This document shows, in pieces, positions 17,595 through 26,448 of a DNA stretch of 64,000 nucleotides. Positions within the stretch are counted from its first letter, which is position 1; the number at the start of each line of letters is the position of its first letter. Source of the DNA: Ktedonobacter sp. SOSP1-85 (GTDB taxonomy: Bacteria > Chloroflexota > Ktedonobacteria > Ktedonobacterales > Ktedonobacteraceae); contig NZ_BNJI01000003.1 of NCBI RefSeq assembly GCF_016587415.1, forward strand, positions 1,488,001 through 1,552,000. The letters are read 5' to 3'. The position numbers and the translations under genes were made by a program. The notes beneath the pieces were generated by a model. That model had not been told where the DNA came from and did no database searches. It saw only the letters and a list, made by a program, of their open reading frames with translations.

Positions 17595-17711
17595 GGGTAC
17601 AATACCATGCTTTTTTTTTTACTTTTTATTGAACGACCGCCCACTCATAATTGTTGGTAGAAGAATTGTAATGAGGGGGCAAGAATTTTTACAGGAGGTT
17701 ATCCCTGGTCT

Positions 17712-19811
17712 ATGAATGCACCCGCTATTGTGACGTTTTTGCGGCGCCTCTTTTATATCAGGCGAGGCCGGCGCAGTTTTGAAAGTCCACGCTATCTGCT
17801 GAAGTGGTTGCTCATCAGCACTTTGATTGGCCTGGTGGCGGGCGTGGGGGCCATCGCTTTTTACGCGGCCATTCACTTTGCGACTGACCTCTTCCTGGGG
17901 CGTCTTATCGGCTATCTTCCGCCCGGCCCCGCTGGCGAGGGCGAACAGACGACCGTGATGTCCTTCTGGTCGGCGACGCGTCCCTGGCTCCTGCCCGTTG
18001 TGACGACCGTTGGTGCCTTGATCTCAGGTATTATCGTCTTTAACCTGGCGCCTGAGGCAGAGGGGCATGGAACGGATGCGGCCATCGCCGCTTTCCACGA
18101 GGGTAAAGCCATTAGAGCGCGTATCCCCCTGGTCAAACTGGTGGCCTCGGCGATTACGATTGGTACGGGTGGTTCGGCGGGACGCGAGGGGCCTGCGGCG
18201 CAGATCAGTGCGGGCTTTGGTTCGATCCTTGCTAATGTGTTGCGCCTGGATGTCCAGGATCGGCGTATCGCGCTTGCAACCGGTATTGGGGCCGGCATTG
18301 GTGCTATTTTTCGTGCGCCCCTGGGGGGAGCAATCCTGGCGGCTGAGATCCTTTATAAGGATGATCTGGAGGTAGAGGCGATTATTCCCGCCCTGATGGC
18401 CTCCATCATTGGCTATAGCGTCTTTGGTGCCTGGTCTGGTTGGCAGCCCATCTTTGCCACTCCACCCAATCTGGCCTTTACCTCGCCGCCTCAGTTGCTC
18501 TACTATGTTGTCCTGGGTGTGCTTTGTGGTCTGCTGGGTTTGCTCTATGCGCGTGGTTTCTATGGCATCACGCATATCTTCCATCGCCTGAAGCTGCCCA
18601 ACTGGTTTAAGCCAGGGATCGGCGGTTTGTTTGTGGGCCTGATCGGGCTGGTGATGCCGCAGGCGCTGGGCATGGGCTATGGCTGGGTTCAGGTCAGTAT
18701 GGGGCCGGGCCTGCTCTCACTCCCATTGTGGGTGATCTTGCTTCTCCCTTTTGCCAAGATTCTCACCACGGGTCTTTCGATTGGCTCGGGTGGCTCAGGT
18801 GGCATCTTTGGTCCGGGCATGGTGATTGGTGGTATGGTGGGTGCCTGCTTCTGGCGGCTCTGTTACCATGTCTTTCCTGGCCTGCCCGCGACGCCCGCGC
18901 CTTTTGTGATTGTGGGTATGATGGCTCTCTTTGGTGGAATCGCGCATGCCCCGCTGGCGGTCATGCTGATGGTCGCCGAGATGACCGGAAACCTCTCGAT
19001 GCTGGCGCCCGCGATGATCGCGGTTGGCATCGCCACTATCCTGGTGGGTGGCACCACGATGTATACCAGCCAGGTACCAACACGGGCCGACTCGCCCGCG
19101 CACCGTCTGCAACTCTCCTTCCCGCTGCTCTCGACCCTCTCTGTCCAGAAGGCGATGCAACCGCTCATGCTACGATTCATACCTGGACAGTTCCTCTCGC
19201 AGGCTGAGGAACTGCTTGGGCAGCGTAAGGCAAGTGGCGCGCCAGTTATAGACCAGGCTGGGAACCTGGTGGGTGTATTAACGATGGCGGATATCGAGCG
19301 TATCCCGCGCGAGGAGCGCGCGCAACGCTTTATTAATGAGGTGATGCATAACGACGTTCTGACCTTCTATCCAGATGGCACACTTGATGAGGCGCTGGAG
19401 GGGCTCAGTACGCGTCGTGTAAGTTGGGCGCCTGTGATAGATGCCGAGGGGCTGACCGGCGACCGCAGCGTGCTGGGTTTGATCTCGGTCGCAGATATTG
19501 TGCATCTCTATCGCGAGACTGTCGCTAAGGATGTGCGGCGCATGCGTGGCCTGGTAGAGGGTACGGTCATGATTGAGACGACGATTGAGCCGGGCATGCG
19601 CCTGGCAGGGGTCGCGCTCCGCGAGGCGCAGCTACCGCCTGAATCCCTGGTGGTCTCAATTCGCCGCTCAGGTGAACTACTTTTCCCCCGTGGAAGCAGT
19701 GTTATTGAGGCGGGAGATGTCGTGACCTTCATGGTGAGCATCAAAGCTGAAGAACAATTACATCGCTACCTTGCCCAGCGCGAAGCTCCAGTCCTACTTG
19801 CAGGGGATTAA
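17712..19811 (+). CDS. ClC family chloride channel/antiporter with CBS pair and RCK-C domain
   Basis: ATG at 17712 is preceded by AGGAGG; the product has 699 residues. The membrane part (residues 25-450) shows the anion-selectivity motifs GTGGSAGREGP near 151 (GREGP includes the gating glutamate) and GSGGSGGIFGPGMVIGG near 358. Cytoplasmic CBS domains follow (VQKAMQPLMLRFIPG ..., FINEVMHNDVLTFYPDG ...) and then a TrkA-C/RCK-C domain (ETTIEPGMRLAGVALREAQL, FPRGSSVIEAGDVVTF). ClC proteins move chloride, nitrate or fluoride; the retained gating glutamate leaves either a channel or an H+/Cl- exchanger possible. The added RCK-C domain suggests ligand gating. Confidence 0.93.
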   Translation: MNAPAIVTFLRRLFYIRRGRRSFESPRYLLKWLLISTLIGLVAGVGAIAFYAAIHFATDLFLGRLIGYLPPGPAGEGEQTTVMSFWSATRPWLLPVVTTVGALISGIIVFNLAPEAEGHGTDAAIAAFHEGKAIRARIPLVKLVASAITIGTGGSAGREGPAAQISAGFGSILANVLRLDVQDRRIALATGIGAGIGAIFRAPLGGAILAAEILYKDDLEVEAIIPALMASIIGYSVFGAWSGWQPIFATPPNLAFTSPPQLLYYVVLGVLCGLLGLLYARGFYGITHIFHRLKLPNWFKPGIGGLFVGLIGLVMPQALGMGYGWVQVSMGPGLLSLPLWVILLLPFAKILTTGLSIGSGGSGGIFGPGMVIGGMVGACFWRLCYHVFPGLPATPAPFVIVGMMALFGGIAHAPLAVMLMVAEMTGNLSMLAPAMIAVGIATILVGGTTMYTSQVPTRADSPAHRLQLSFPLLSTLSVQKAMQPLMLRFIPGQFLSQAEELLGQRKASGAPVIDQAGNLVGVLTMADIERIPREERAQRFINEVMHNDVLTFYPDGTLDEALEGLSTRRVSWAPVIDAEGLTGDRSVLGLISVADIVHLYRETVAKDVRRMRGLVEGTVMIETTIEPGMRLAGVALREAQLPPESLVVSIRRSGELLFPRGSSVIEAGDVVTFMVSIKAEEQLHRYLAQREAPVLLAGD

Positions 19812-19821
19812 GATTCTTATG

Positions 19822-19904
19822 GGGTATGAGGGATGTGGTGAAGCAAGGCCGCAGGCATTTCTTCACCACATCCCTCATACCCTTGCGAGCCACGTAGTGG
19901 CGAG
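19822..19904. repeat. 22-bp perfect inverted repeat plus companion hairpin
   Basis: Arms 19822-19843 and 19861-19882 are perfect complements around a 17-nt loop. GCGAGCCAC-GTA-GTGGCGAG (19885-19904) follows, close to the companion hairpin at 6000-6018 (shared GCCAC...GTGGCGAG). Confidence 0.87.
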
Positions 19905-20060
19905 TTGTCTTGAGAATGAGGATAGCGTATGCAACTTACCATCATAGTCATCAGCATAGAGGGGTAGATAAATAGTTCAGTTACCTTTTGTCCTGGTCAG
20001 GCGTGTGCCCTCGGTAAAATATGTTTTGGCGAGCTTTCATCGTGAAAGAGAGGAGCACAC

Positions 20061-20513
20061 ATGGCAGCACCATTACAGCAGAGATCGACCTGGACCGCTA
20101 ATCGCCGGGTCGCCCTGATCATTGGTATTGTGTTTACGGTAATTGGACTCGTGGGCTTCTTTATTGCTCCCGGTATGGCGCAACGCAGCTTGCTTGGTTT
20201 AGACGTAGATCGTGTGCACAATATTGTGCACCTGGTAACTGGACTCCTGGGGCTTATCGCGGCCTTTACCGGCTGGCCACGCCTGTTTAATCAGATCTTC
20301 GGCGTGGTGTACCTGGTGATTGGCCTGGCGGGGCTGGTCTATCCAGCATTTTACTCACATGGTATGCTCTTTGGCGTAATGCATGTTAATGCCGTGGGTC
20401 ATGTGTTTCACCTGGTCGTCGGCGTAATTGCTGCCTATGTGGGCTACTTTGTGCATGACTATAGTCGGGTCGAGGAGCCTTATGCCAGGGAGAGCCAGAG
20501 GAGAACCTACTAA
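20061..20513 (+). CDS. DUF4383 four-helix membrane protein
   Basis: The ATG at 20061 follows GAGAGGAGCACAC; the product has 150 residues. Four hydrophobic segments are visible: VALIIGIVFTVIGLVGFFI, VTGLLGLIAAFTG, IFGVVYLVIGLAGLVY and VFHLVVGVIAAYVGYFV. The repeated N-x2-H-L-V-x-G pattern (DRVHNIVHLVTGLLG, GHVFHLVVGVI) is the DUF4383 signature. Function is unknown for the whole family. The charged C-terminus (RVEEPYARESQRRTY) is probably cytoplasmic. It is a single gene. Confidence 0.82.
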   Translation: MAAPLQQRSTWTANRRVALIIGIVFTVIGLVGFFIAPGMAQRSLLGLDVDRVHNIVHLVTGLLGLIAAFTGWPRLFNQIFGVVYLVIGLAGLVYPAFYSHGMLFGVMHVNAVGHVFHLVVGVIAAYVGYFVHDYSRVEEPYARESQRRTY

Positions 20514-20659
20514 CCATCCCTGTTTGATAGACGCGCTGGAGAAGCATACAAGTGCTTTCCAGCGCTCTTTTTGTCTACTGCTACTCTAAGTGCTGAATTT
20601 TAAGCACCCAGAGCCTGAAAGAAGGTGTTAAAAACGTTTCCAAGCAATGATGCCAGATG

Positions 20660-20688
20660 TTGACAACTGGAGACGTCTCTGGTAGAGT
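20660..20688 (+). promoter_or_regulatory. Promoter for tnpB
   Basis: TTGACA (20660-20665), 17 nt, TAGAGT (20683-20688), about 90 nt upstream of the tnpB start. The spacer contains the palindrome AGACGTCT. Confidence 0.55.
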
Positions 20689-20778
20689 TCAGTTGGAAAG
20701 AATGTTCTTGTATGAAGCGACAAAAGATTGGCACATCGACTCGAAGGACGTGGTGTTGGAAAGGCAGGAGGCCACCTG

Positions 20779-22014
20779 ATGCAGTTGGTTGAACGACATC
20801 TCATTCGTCATCAGGATGCACGCTTTGCCGCCATTGACCAGGTGGCCTTTGCCTCCAAAAACCTCTATAACCAGGCCAATTACCACGTTCGGCAGGCCTT
20901 CATTCATGAGGGAACCTATCTGCCCTACCCTGCCATCTTTCATCGCTTGAAACAGCATGAGGCCTATTGTGCCCTGCCTCGCAAAGTCAGTAACGCCATC
21001 CTGATTCAGCTCCACCACAATTGGAGCGGCTTTTTTGAAGGGATGGAGGCTTACCGCGAAGACCCCTCTGCCTTCACGGGACGCCCCAAGATCCCTGGCT
21101 ATAAAGACAAAACCAAGGGCCGTTTCCTGCTCATCTACGAGAAAAAAGCCTTGGGCAAGAGGGCCTTCAAGCGCACGGGCAAGCTCGTCCCATCAGGATT
21201 GCCCATCGAGATCGCGACCCAGATCACCTGGGAAGCCATCAGGCAGGTTCGCATCGTTCCGCGCGCCGATGGCTACATGGTCGAGGTCGTCTATGAGCGG
21301 GACATCCAACCAGCTGCGGTCAACCCCCAGCTTCGAGCAGCCGTGGATGTGGGCGTCAATGTGCTGGCAGCCATCACCAGCGACAAACCTGGTTTTGTGC
21401 CTCGTCTGGTGAGTGGCAAACCCCTCAAAAGCCTCAATCAGTGCTACAACAAAGAGCGCGCCAAGCAGCAGCAACGCCTCGCGCATGAGAACCGATACAC
21501 CTCCCGTCACCTGGATCGTGTGACGACGAAGCGCAATCGCCGTGTGGATGCGTACCTGCACACGGCCAGCCGTCGGATCATTGATCTGTTGGTGAGCGAA
21601 GGCATCGGGACGCTGGTGATTGGCAAGAACCCCTTGTGGAAACAAGAGGTGAGCATGGGGCGCAAGAACAATCAGCAGTTTGTGCAGCTTCCCCATGCCC
21701 GTTTCATTGAGCAGTTGACCTACAAAGCGCACCTGGTTGGGATCAGGGTTATCCTTCAGGAAGAAAGCTACACCAGCAAGGCCAGTTTTCTGGACGGCGA
21801 CTCCATCCCAACCTATGAGGCAAACGCTGCTGAGAAGCCGGTGTTTTCAGGCAAGCGTGTGGCTCGCAGTTGGTATCGCGCCAGGGATGGGCGCCTCATT
21901 CATGCCGATATCAACGGATCCTACAACATTTTACGCAAAAGTAGCTCCGACCCTTTGCAAGTGGGGCGAGGAGTAGCGGGAGCGGCAGTTCTCCCCAGAC
22001 GGCTGGCCGTCTGA
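20779..22014 (+). CDS. tnpB: IS200/IS605 family TnpB (OrfB) RNA-guided nuclease homologue
   Basis: ATG at 20779 follows AGGAGGCCACCTG; the product has 411 residues. The N-terminal OrfB helix-turn-helix region (VAFASKNLYNQANYHVRQAF) is followed by the RuvC-like nuclease, with all three acidic residues visible: AAVDVGVNVLAA (Asp), LQEESYTSKASFLDGD (Glu) and LIHADINGSYNILRK (Asp). The CPxCG zinc ribbon usual between the last two is absent; IPTYEANAAEKPVFSGKRVA stands there, as in one sublineage of these proteins. TnpB cuts DNA guided by an RNA from the element's right end and helps to retain the transposon. No tnpA transposase is nearby, so the element is not autonomous. Confidence 0.93.
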   Translation: MQLVERHLIRHQDARFAAIDQVAFASKNLYNQANYHVRQAFIHEGTYLPYPAIFHRLKQHEAYCALPRKVSNAILIQLHHNWSGFFEGMEAYREDPSAFTGRPKIPGYKDKTKGRFLLIYEKKALGKRAFKRTGKLVPSGLPIEIATQITWEAIRQVRIVPRADGYMVEVVYERDIQPAAVNPQLRAAVDVGVNVLAAITSDKPGFVPRLVSGKPLKSLNQCYNKERAKQQQRLAHENRYTSRHLDRVTTKRNRRVDAYLHTASRRIIDLLVSEGIGTLVIGKNPLWKQEVSMGRKNNQQFVQLPHARFIEQLTYKAHLVGIRVILQEESYTSKASFLDGDSIPTYEANAAEKPVFSGKRVARSWYRARDGRLIHADINGSYNILRKSSSDPLQVGRGVAGAAVLPRRLAV

Positions 22015-22025
22015 ACGGATGGCAC
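21900..22025 (+). ncRNA. Possible omega (reRNA) guide scaffold at the tnpB 3' end
   Basis: In this family the guide RNA overlaps the 3' end of tnpB and ends at the element's right end. Here GGGAGCGGCAGTTCTCCC and then the stem CAGACGG-CTGG-CCGTCTG (21996-22013, covering the stop codon) lead to GGATGGCAC at 22017-22025, a plausible right end. The 5' limit is a guess. The guide would start near 22026. Confidence 0.35.
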
Positions 22026-22106
22026 ATAGGCATATGTGTCTTCATTTTAAGATACTGTAGCAGAACATTGCCTGGTCGAATTGCTTTCCTCTATTCTGTT
22101 AATAAG

Positions 22107-22163
22107 GTAGGAATGTGGCGTGTTTTTGCGGGCTCAGCCCGCAAAAACACGCCACATTCCTAC
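22107..22163. repeat. 28-bp perfect odd palindrome
   Basis: Arms 22107-22134 and 22136-22163 are perfect complements around a single C. The core GCGGGCTCAGCCCGC is like that of 14091-14163. GGCCCACGAAACGGGCC follows as a second small hairpin. Confidence 0.9.
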
Positions 22164-22220
22164 CTACAAGGCCCACGAAACGGGCCAGAGCTGAACGGTG
22201 TACCTCATGGAGGAGGCTGT

Positions 22221-23456
22221 ATGACCTTTTTAAGAAAGCTTTTGCGGAAGCGGGGAGGGCTGCTGTTAAAGGTGGCTGGGGGTCTTATTCTTGGAGGCAT
22301 AGTGCTTGGGGGAGGTGGATTGATCTATTGTGGCATCATGAGCCACACGGCGCGCGAATTGCCAAAGCCAGGCGGCCCGTATACGATTGGGCGAACCGTA
22401 TTTGACTGGGTCGATCAGACGCGGACCGAGACTTTTGCCCATAAGCCTGGGATCAAGCGAGAACTGATGGTCTGGGTCTGGTATCCCGAGCAGTCAGGCG
22501 CGAGCAAAGAGGCAGCAAGTTATCTTCCCTCTACGTGGGCGCAGGCCTGGGACCAGTATCATGGCGGTTCTCTCTTTGGAGACTGGCTTATTTCGCGGGC
22601 TGAGACTATTCGCGCACATGCATTTGAGAATGTGCCATTTGCCACGAACCAGGCTCGCTACCCAGTGCTGATTTTCTCGCCTGGCATGGGCCTCTTGCCT
22701 ACAGACTATACTACCCTGATTGAGGACCTGGTAAGCCATGGCTATATTGTCGTAGGCATCGCGCCAACCTATAGCGCCTCCGTCGTGGCCTTCTCCGATG
22801 GCCGTGTGGTCCAGGCGACTGACGAGGGAAAAGGCGGCAGCGACTCCGACCCGGCAGACGTTATCAATGCGCATCTCCAGCAGATTGAGAAGGTCTGGGC
22901 CGCGGATACAATTTTCGTTATGAATCAACTAGAGCGCTTGAATAGTTCCGGGCAGAGCCTGTTTGCTGGCAGGTTAGATCTGGAGCGCCTGGGCCTCTTT
23001 GGGCACTCTTTCGGTGGAGCGACCGCCGCGGAGGTCTGTCACCTGGACGAGCGTTGCAAGGCTGGCATCGACCTGGATGGAAACCTCTTTGGCGATGTTG
23101 TGCAGCAAGGGCTTACAAAGCCATTCCTCTTTATGCATCATGGTACTACAGACGATTGTAACGACTGCAAGGACCTGTTTACGCAAGCTCGCTCTGTGCT
23201 GAGAAGGGTACCCACGGGCGAGAAATACATACTTGGCGTAGAAGGCATGAAACACATGAATTTCTCTGACTTCTCGGTCATGTTTTCGCCCTTTAAGCTT
23301 ATGGGTATACTTGGTCCCATTGATGGAGCACGAGGATTAAGTATTACCAGTGCTTATGTACGGGCCTTCTTTGACACCTATCTCAACCGGAAGCCTTCGC
23401 CTTTATTGCGCGGCCCGGACTCGGCGTATCCTGAAGTACGTTTTGATCAATTGTAG
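22221..23456 (+). CDS. Membrane-anchored alpha/beta hydrolase (PAF-acetylhydrolase-like)
   Basis: The ATG at 22221 follows GGAGGAGGCTGT; the product has 411 residues. MTFLRKLLRKRGGLLLKVAG and the hydrophobic LILGGIVLGGGGLIYCG form an N-terminal anchor or uncleaved signal, with the rest outside. The hydrolase domain has the oxyanion region FSPGMGLLPTDYTTLIEDL, the nucleophile elbow LGLFGHSFGGATAAEV, the acid region DLDGNLFGD and a late His (GMKHMNFSDF). The layout matches platelet-activating-factor acetylhydrolase isoform II and related lipases/esterases. Substrate is unknown. The open frame extends upstream through the palindrome, but only this ATG has a ribosome site. Confidence 0.82.
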   Translation: MTFLRKLLRKRGGLLLKVAGGLILGGIVLGGGGLIYCGIMSHTARELPKPGGPYTIGRTVFDWVDQTRTETFAHKPGIKRELMVWVWYPEQSGASKEAASYLPSTWAQAWDQYHGGSLFGDWLISRAETIRAHAFENVPFATNQARYPVLIFSPGMGLLPTDYTTLIEDLVSHGYIVVGIAPTYSASVVAFSDGRVVQATDEGKGGSDSDPADVINAHLQQIEKVWAADTIFVMNQLERLNSSGQSLFAGRLDLERLGLFGHSFGGATAAEVCHLDERCKAGIDLDGNLFGDVVQQGLTKPFLFMHHGTTDDCNDCKDLFTQARSVLRRVPTGEKYILGVEGMKHMNFSDFSVMFSPFKLMGILGPIDGARGLSITSAYVRAFFDTYLNRKPSPLLRGPDSAYPEVRFDQL

Positions 23457-23517
23457 CAGAGGAGCAATGTCGCTACAGCTAATAGTTGTTTTCGCCTACA
23501 GAGGCCATATATTCTTG

Positions 23518-23558
23518 ACAGGCTCATCCATCGATTTTAAGATAGATGAGCCTGTTTG
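23518..23558 (+). terminator. Intrinsic terminator after the hydrolase gene
   Basis: ACAGGCTCATC (23518-23528) pairs perfectly with GATGAGCCTGT (23545-23555) and is followed by TTGGTTGC. The U-tract is short. Confidence 0.6.
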
Positions 23559-23614
23559 GTTGCTATTTATATTAATTTTTGAGAACATAATTTTAAGAAC
23601 GTCTTTGGAGAAAC

Positions 23615-24445
23615 ATGATGTTTAAGCCGCTCCGTTTTGATCCCATTCTCAAGGCTATTCCAGGGCTGGCCCATCTGCGCCTGACTCCTCACGCGGCGCA
23701 TAATGCGAAGAAGCATGCGCGCGCGCATGTGGATGAGCAAGTGGAGATAGATCAGGTTCAGGTGACCCCCAAGGGTCTCAAAGAGACGCGTATACGTGAA
23801 AATATCCAGAAAGACGTGAAGGTCGAGCGGAGGAAGGGCGAGACGACGACCGAGGTTCATGAGCGCATTACCGAGGACATTAAGGTCAAGAAGGTTGAGC
23901 GTGATGGTGCGCCGAGCGAAACGTTGATGCATGTGCATACGACTATCGAAGATGTCACGCATATTGAGATGACGCCGCCTCATCCCCCGCGTGAGGAGAC
24001 GCCAATCTACCAACGCACGCATCATCACCTGGTGCATGTTCTGGACACACCCTGCGCGATCTGCGGTGTGCGTAATTCAACCCTGCAAGATGCCAAAGAG
24101 AATCCTTTTGGCGCGCAGGATATTGAGACGCACCACTATCCAATCGAGAGGAGCCTGCTGAACGCCTGCGATCCAAAGAAGGTGCATCACATCTTTCCCC
24201 AGGTCAAGGATTACGAATCTCTTGAGGATTTTGTTGATTCCGAGGCGAATATGATGGTGTTGTGTGATGTCCATCACCGCCATCCCCACTATGGTATTCA
24301 CCATATCCTGGCGCAGGACTTCTTTGTGCAGCCATTCCTGTATGGTGGGTACGAAGTAGTCGCGGAGGCTGACGAAGTGGAGAAGGTCATGGTAGCCAAT
24401 GAACGCGTCATTAAGCGCCATGCCCCCAAGGGACTTGATAACTAG
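23615..24445 (+). CDS. HNH-nuclease-like protein with charged N-terminal region
   Basis: ATG at 23615 (a second ATG follows directly) has GGAG upstream; the product has 276 residues. Residues 35-110 are highly charged (KHARAHVDEQVEIDQVQV, then Lys/Glu-rich repeats such as KDVKVERRKGETTTEVHE). From residue 145 the pattern CAICG ... IETHHYPIERSL ... SEANMMVLCDVHHRHPHYG has the His-His, Asn and His spacing of an HNH (beta-beta-alpha metal) core, although only one Cys-x2-Cys pair is clear. HNH domains cut nucleic acid in restriction, mobile and repair systems. No methylase or immunity gene is adjacent. Function is not known. Confidence 0.55.
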   Translation: MMFKPLRFDPILKAIPGLAHLRLTPHAAHNAKKHARAHVDEQVEIDQVQVTPKGLKETRIRENIQKDVKVERRKGETTTEVHERITEDIKVKKVERDGAPSETLMHVHTTIEDVTHIEMTPPHPPREETPIYQRTHHHLVHVLDTPCAICGVRNSTLQDAKENPFGAQDIETHHYPIERSLLNACDPKKVHHIFPQVKDYESLEDFVDSEANMMVLCDVHHRHPHYGIHHILAQDFFVQPFLYGGYEVVAEADEVEKVMVANERVIKRHAPKGLDN

Positions 24446-24451
24446 CGTAAA

Positions 24452-24504
24452 AATAGTGCGAGGCCAGTTGACAGCCACAGGCTGCCGACTGGCCTCGCAC
24501 TATT
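24452..24504. terminator. Bidirectional hairpin between convergent genes
   Basis: A 17-bp perfect outer stem (24452-24468 with 24488-24504) is continued inward by AGCC-ACA-GGCT with small bulges. It lies between the HNH-like gene and the histidine kinase stop at 24509. AAA on the left and TTAAG on the right are weak tracts. Confidence 0.7.
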
Positions 24505-24508
24505 AAGA

Positions 24509-26176
24509 TTATGAGTTGCTTAAGGGGAGGGTAAACCAGAAGGTTGAGCCCAGGCCCGGGGTGCTGGTAACACCGACGCGTCCACCCTGGCGCTCGATAA
24601 TTGAGCGGCAGATGAAGAGGCCCAGGCCCAGACTGACCCCGGAACCGTTGCGTACATGAATGCCGGGGGCGCGATAGAAGCGTTCCCAGATTCGTTTCTG
24701 CTGTTCCTCATTCAGTCCAGGTCCCTCGTCACGTACAGAAACAGAGACCGCGTTTGACTTCAGGACAACCTCGACGGCGACGGGCTTATCGGTGTCAGAG
24801 TATTTCAGCGCGTTGGTCAGGTAGTTGTTGATGACCTGTTGCACACGTTCGGGATCGGCCTTGATCCGTATTTCAGCCTCCTCAGGCATTATGAGCTGTA
24901 TCCTACGATCAGGATGCAGTGTGCGTTGATCCTCGACACAATCCTGAAGGCTCTCGACGAGATTGTATAGACGCGGGCGCAGTTCCATGCGGTCGGCGCG
25001 CACACGCGAGGCATCGAGGAGATCATGAACCAGGCGGTTTTGCAGATCAAGCTGATGCTCGATGCGCTGGAGATTCTTCCGTAGCAGAGACAGCAGGTCG
25101 CTCTTCTCCTCCGCCTGTGGCTGGCTGCCAAGCACGCGCTGTACCTTGCGTTCAGAGATCTGAACACACATCTTTGCTGCGGTAATTGGCGTACGTAACT
25201 CGTGTGCTACAACACTGATGAAGTTATCTAGCTCAGCCAATAGGTGCTCTACCTTATAGCGTGCCTGCACTTGCTCGGTAACATTGGAGCCGATGATAAT
25301 CACACCATCGACGTTCCCATCAGAAGCAAGCAAAGGCTGATACGCTACGTTATAGTACTGTTCAACCAGGGAGCCGTCGTTGTGCTGATCGACAAGAACA
25401 CGATGTTCGACAATCGAATGCTCTTTGCCAGTTGTACGTACTTGTTGAATCACGGGCGTGACTTGAGAGGCATACTCAGGCAGGGCTTCTTGTAAGGTTT
25501 TACCTAGAATCGGGCGCTGACCAAAAGCCTGCCAGGCATTGGGATTAACAAGTTCAACGCGCTGCTCATCTTTGCTCAGGACGATAATGGGAATAGGGGC
25601 TTGCATAAGTATGCGCGAGAGATTCGCGCGTGCAGCCTCTGCATCGGCGCGGGCTTTGATGGTCTGGTGGTGCGCACGCTGTACCTGTGTGCTTAGCAGG
25701 GTTATGCCCAGGCCAACCAGGGCAAGCATAAGCAGGCTATAGAAAGACTCAATCTGCTCAAGTGCCAACGAGATATGCGGCGGCAGGACCAGGAAGCCTA
25801 GCAGGAACGTACCCCAGAGTGTCGCAAGCAGGCCTGGAAGCGCCCCCCAGCCCAGAGAGACGATGAGAATGCCTAGCACTACGGGCGCGCTAACAAAGCT
25901 TAATTCAGGGGCGATGTCTTTGAGGTAAAAGATGCCCAGAACGGTCAGGAAAGGCAGCAGTAGAGCCAACATATAGCCAGCTAAAGGTCGGCGTAGAGGG
26001 GCTGGCAGATATGACGGTGTAAAGGCTGAGGCTCCCCAGAACGCATACAGGCGTTTCCAGAAACCCTGATTGTCTGGATTTATGCGCCAAGTGTTCTGCT
26101 CAATAGAAGATGCAGGGTGCTGCGAAACCCGTTCTTGGAGCGTTGAGGTTGATTTTTTGTGCTTGATTGTGTGCAT
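24509..26176 (-). CDS. Membrane sensor histidine kinase with DUF4118-like and PAS domains
   Basis: The ATG at 26176 follows AAGGAGGCTTAT; the product has 555 residues. Four hydrophobic helices (residues 65-170, e.g. LLLPFLTVLGIFYLKD, ALPGLLATLWGTFLLGF) resemble the KdpD-type DUF4118 membrane module. A PAS domain follows (RILMQAPIPIIVLSKDEQRV, LLASDGNVDGVIIIGSNVTE). The H-box is FISVVAHELRTPITAAK with the phosphorylated His near residue 325. ATP-binding boxes are NNYLTNALKYS (N), RDEGPGLNEEQ (G1) and SGVSLGLGLFICRSI (G2). It is complete and probably active. No response regulator is adjacent, so it is an orphan kinase; its signal is unknown. Confidence 0.92.
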   Translation of the reverse strand: MHTIKHKKSTSTLQERVSQHPASSIEQNTWRINPDNQGFWKRLYAFWGASAFTPSYLPAPLRRPLAGYMLALLLPFLTVLGIFYLKDIAPELSFVSAPVVLGILIVSLGWGALPGLLATLWGTFLLGFLVLPPHISLALEQIESFYSLLMLALVGLGITLLSTQVQRAHHQTIKARADAEAARANLSRILMQAPIPIIVLSKDEQRVELVNPNAWQAFGQRPILGKTLQEALPEYASQVTPVIQQVRTTGKEHSIVEHRVLVDQHNDGSLVEQYYNVAYQPLLASDGNVDGVIIIGSNVTEQVQARYKVEHLLAELDNFISVVAHELRTPITAAKMCVQISERKVQRVLGSQPQAEEKSDLLSLLRKNLQRIEHQLDLQNRLVHDLLDASRVRADRMELRPRLYNLVESLQDCVEDQRTLHPDRRIQLIMPEEAEIRIKADPERVQQVINNYLTNALKYSDTDKPVAVEVVLKSNAVSVSVRDEGPGLNEEQQKRIWERFYRAPGIHVRNGSGVSLGLGLFICRSIIERQGGRVGVTSTPGLGSTFWFTLPLSNS

Positions 26177-26382
26177 ATAAGCCTCCTTCGAGGTTTTAGC
26201 CGCTGGAGCACATCACTTTATGTGAGGCTCGTAACTGCAAGCACCATGCAGTATATGTGTATAGCCCTTAATAAGGAAGAGACTCTCATAGGAGTTTGTG
26301 TTTGAGCTGGTAATGCCCTTCTCTTATACATATCGAACACAATTGCTAAAACTTAAGGTCAGCCAGTAATTTTAGCAAGAGA

Positions 26383-26430
26383 AAAGGCTTTCTGGGTCTC
26401 TACAAGCCAGAAAGCCTTTAAGCAGTTTTT
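26383..26430. terminator. Terminator-like hairpin between ZIP and kinase genes
   Basis: AAAGGCTTTCTGG (26383-26395) and CCAGAAAGCCTTT (26407-26419) are perfect complements. On the minus strand, used by both neighbours, the stem is followed by TCTCTTGC; on the plus strand by AAGCAGTTTTTT. It most likely ends the ZIP transporter transcript. Confidence 0.7.
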
Positions 26431-26448
26431 TGATGTTGGGTGAGGGTA

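Noticed and set aside
22068..22220. Longer start of the alpha/beta hydrolase at 22068
   Set aside because: It would read through the long palindrome; the ATG at 22221 has a strong ribosome site and begins a membrane anchor.
26343..26379. TTGCTAAAA/TTTTAGCAA inverted repeat beside the terminator near 26383
   Set aside because: It is short and AT-rich, can arise by chance, and no clear role can be given.
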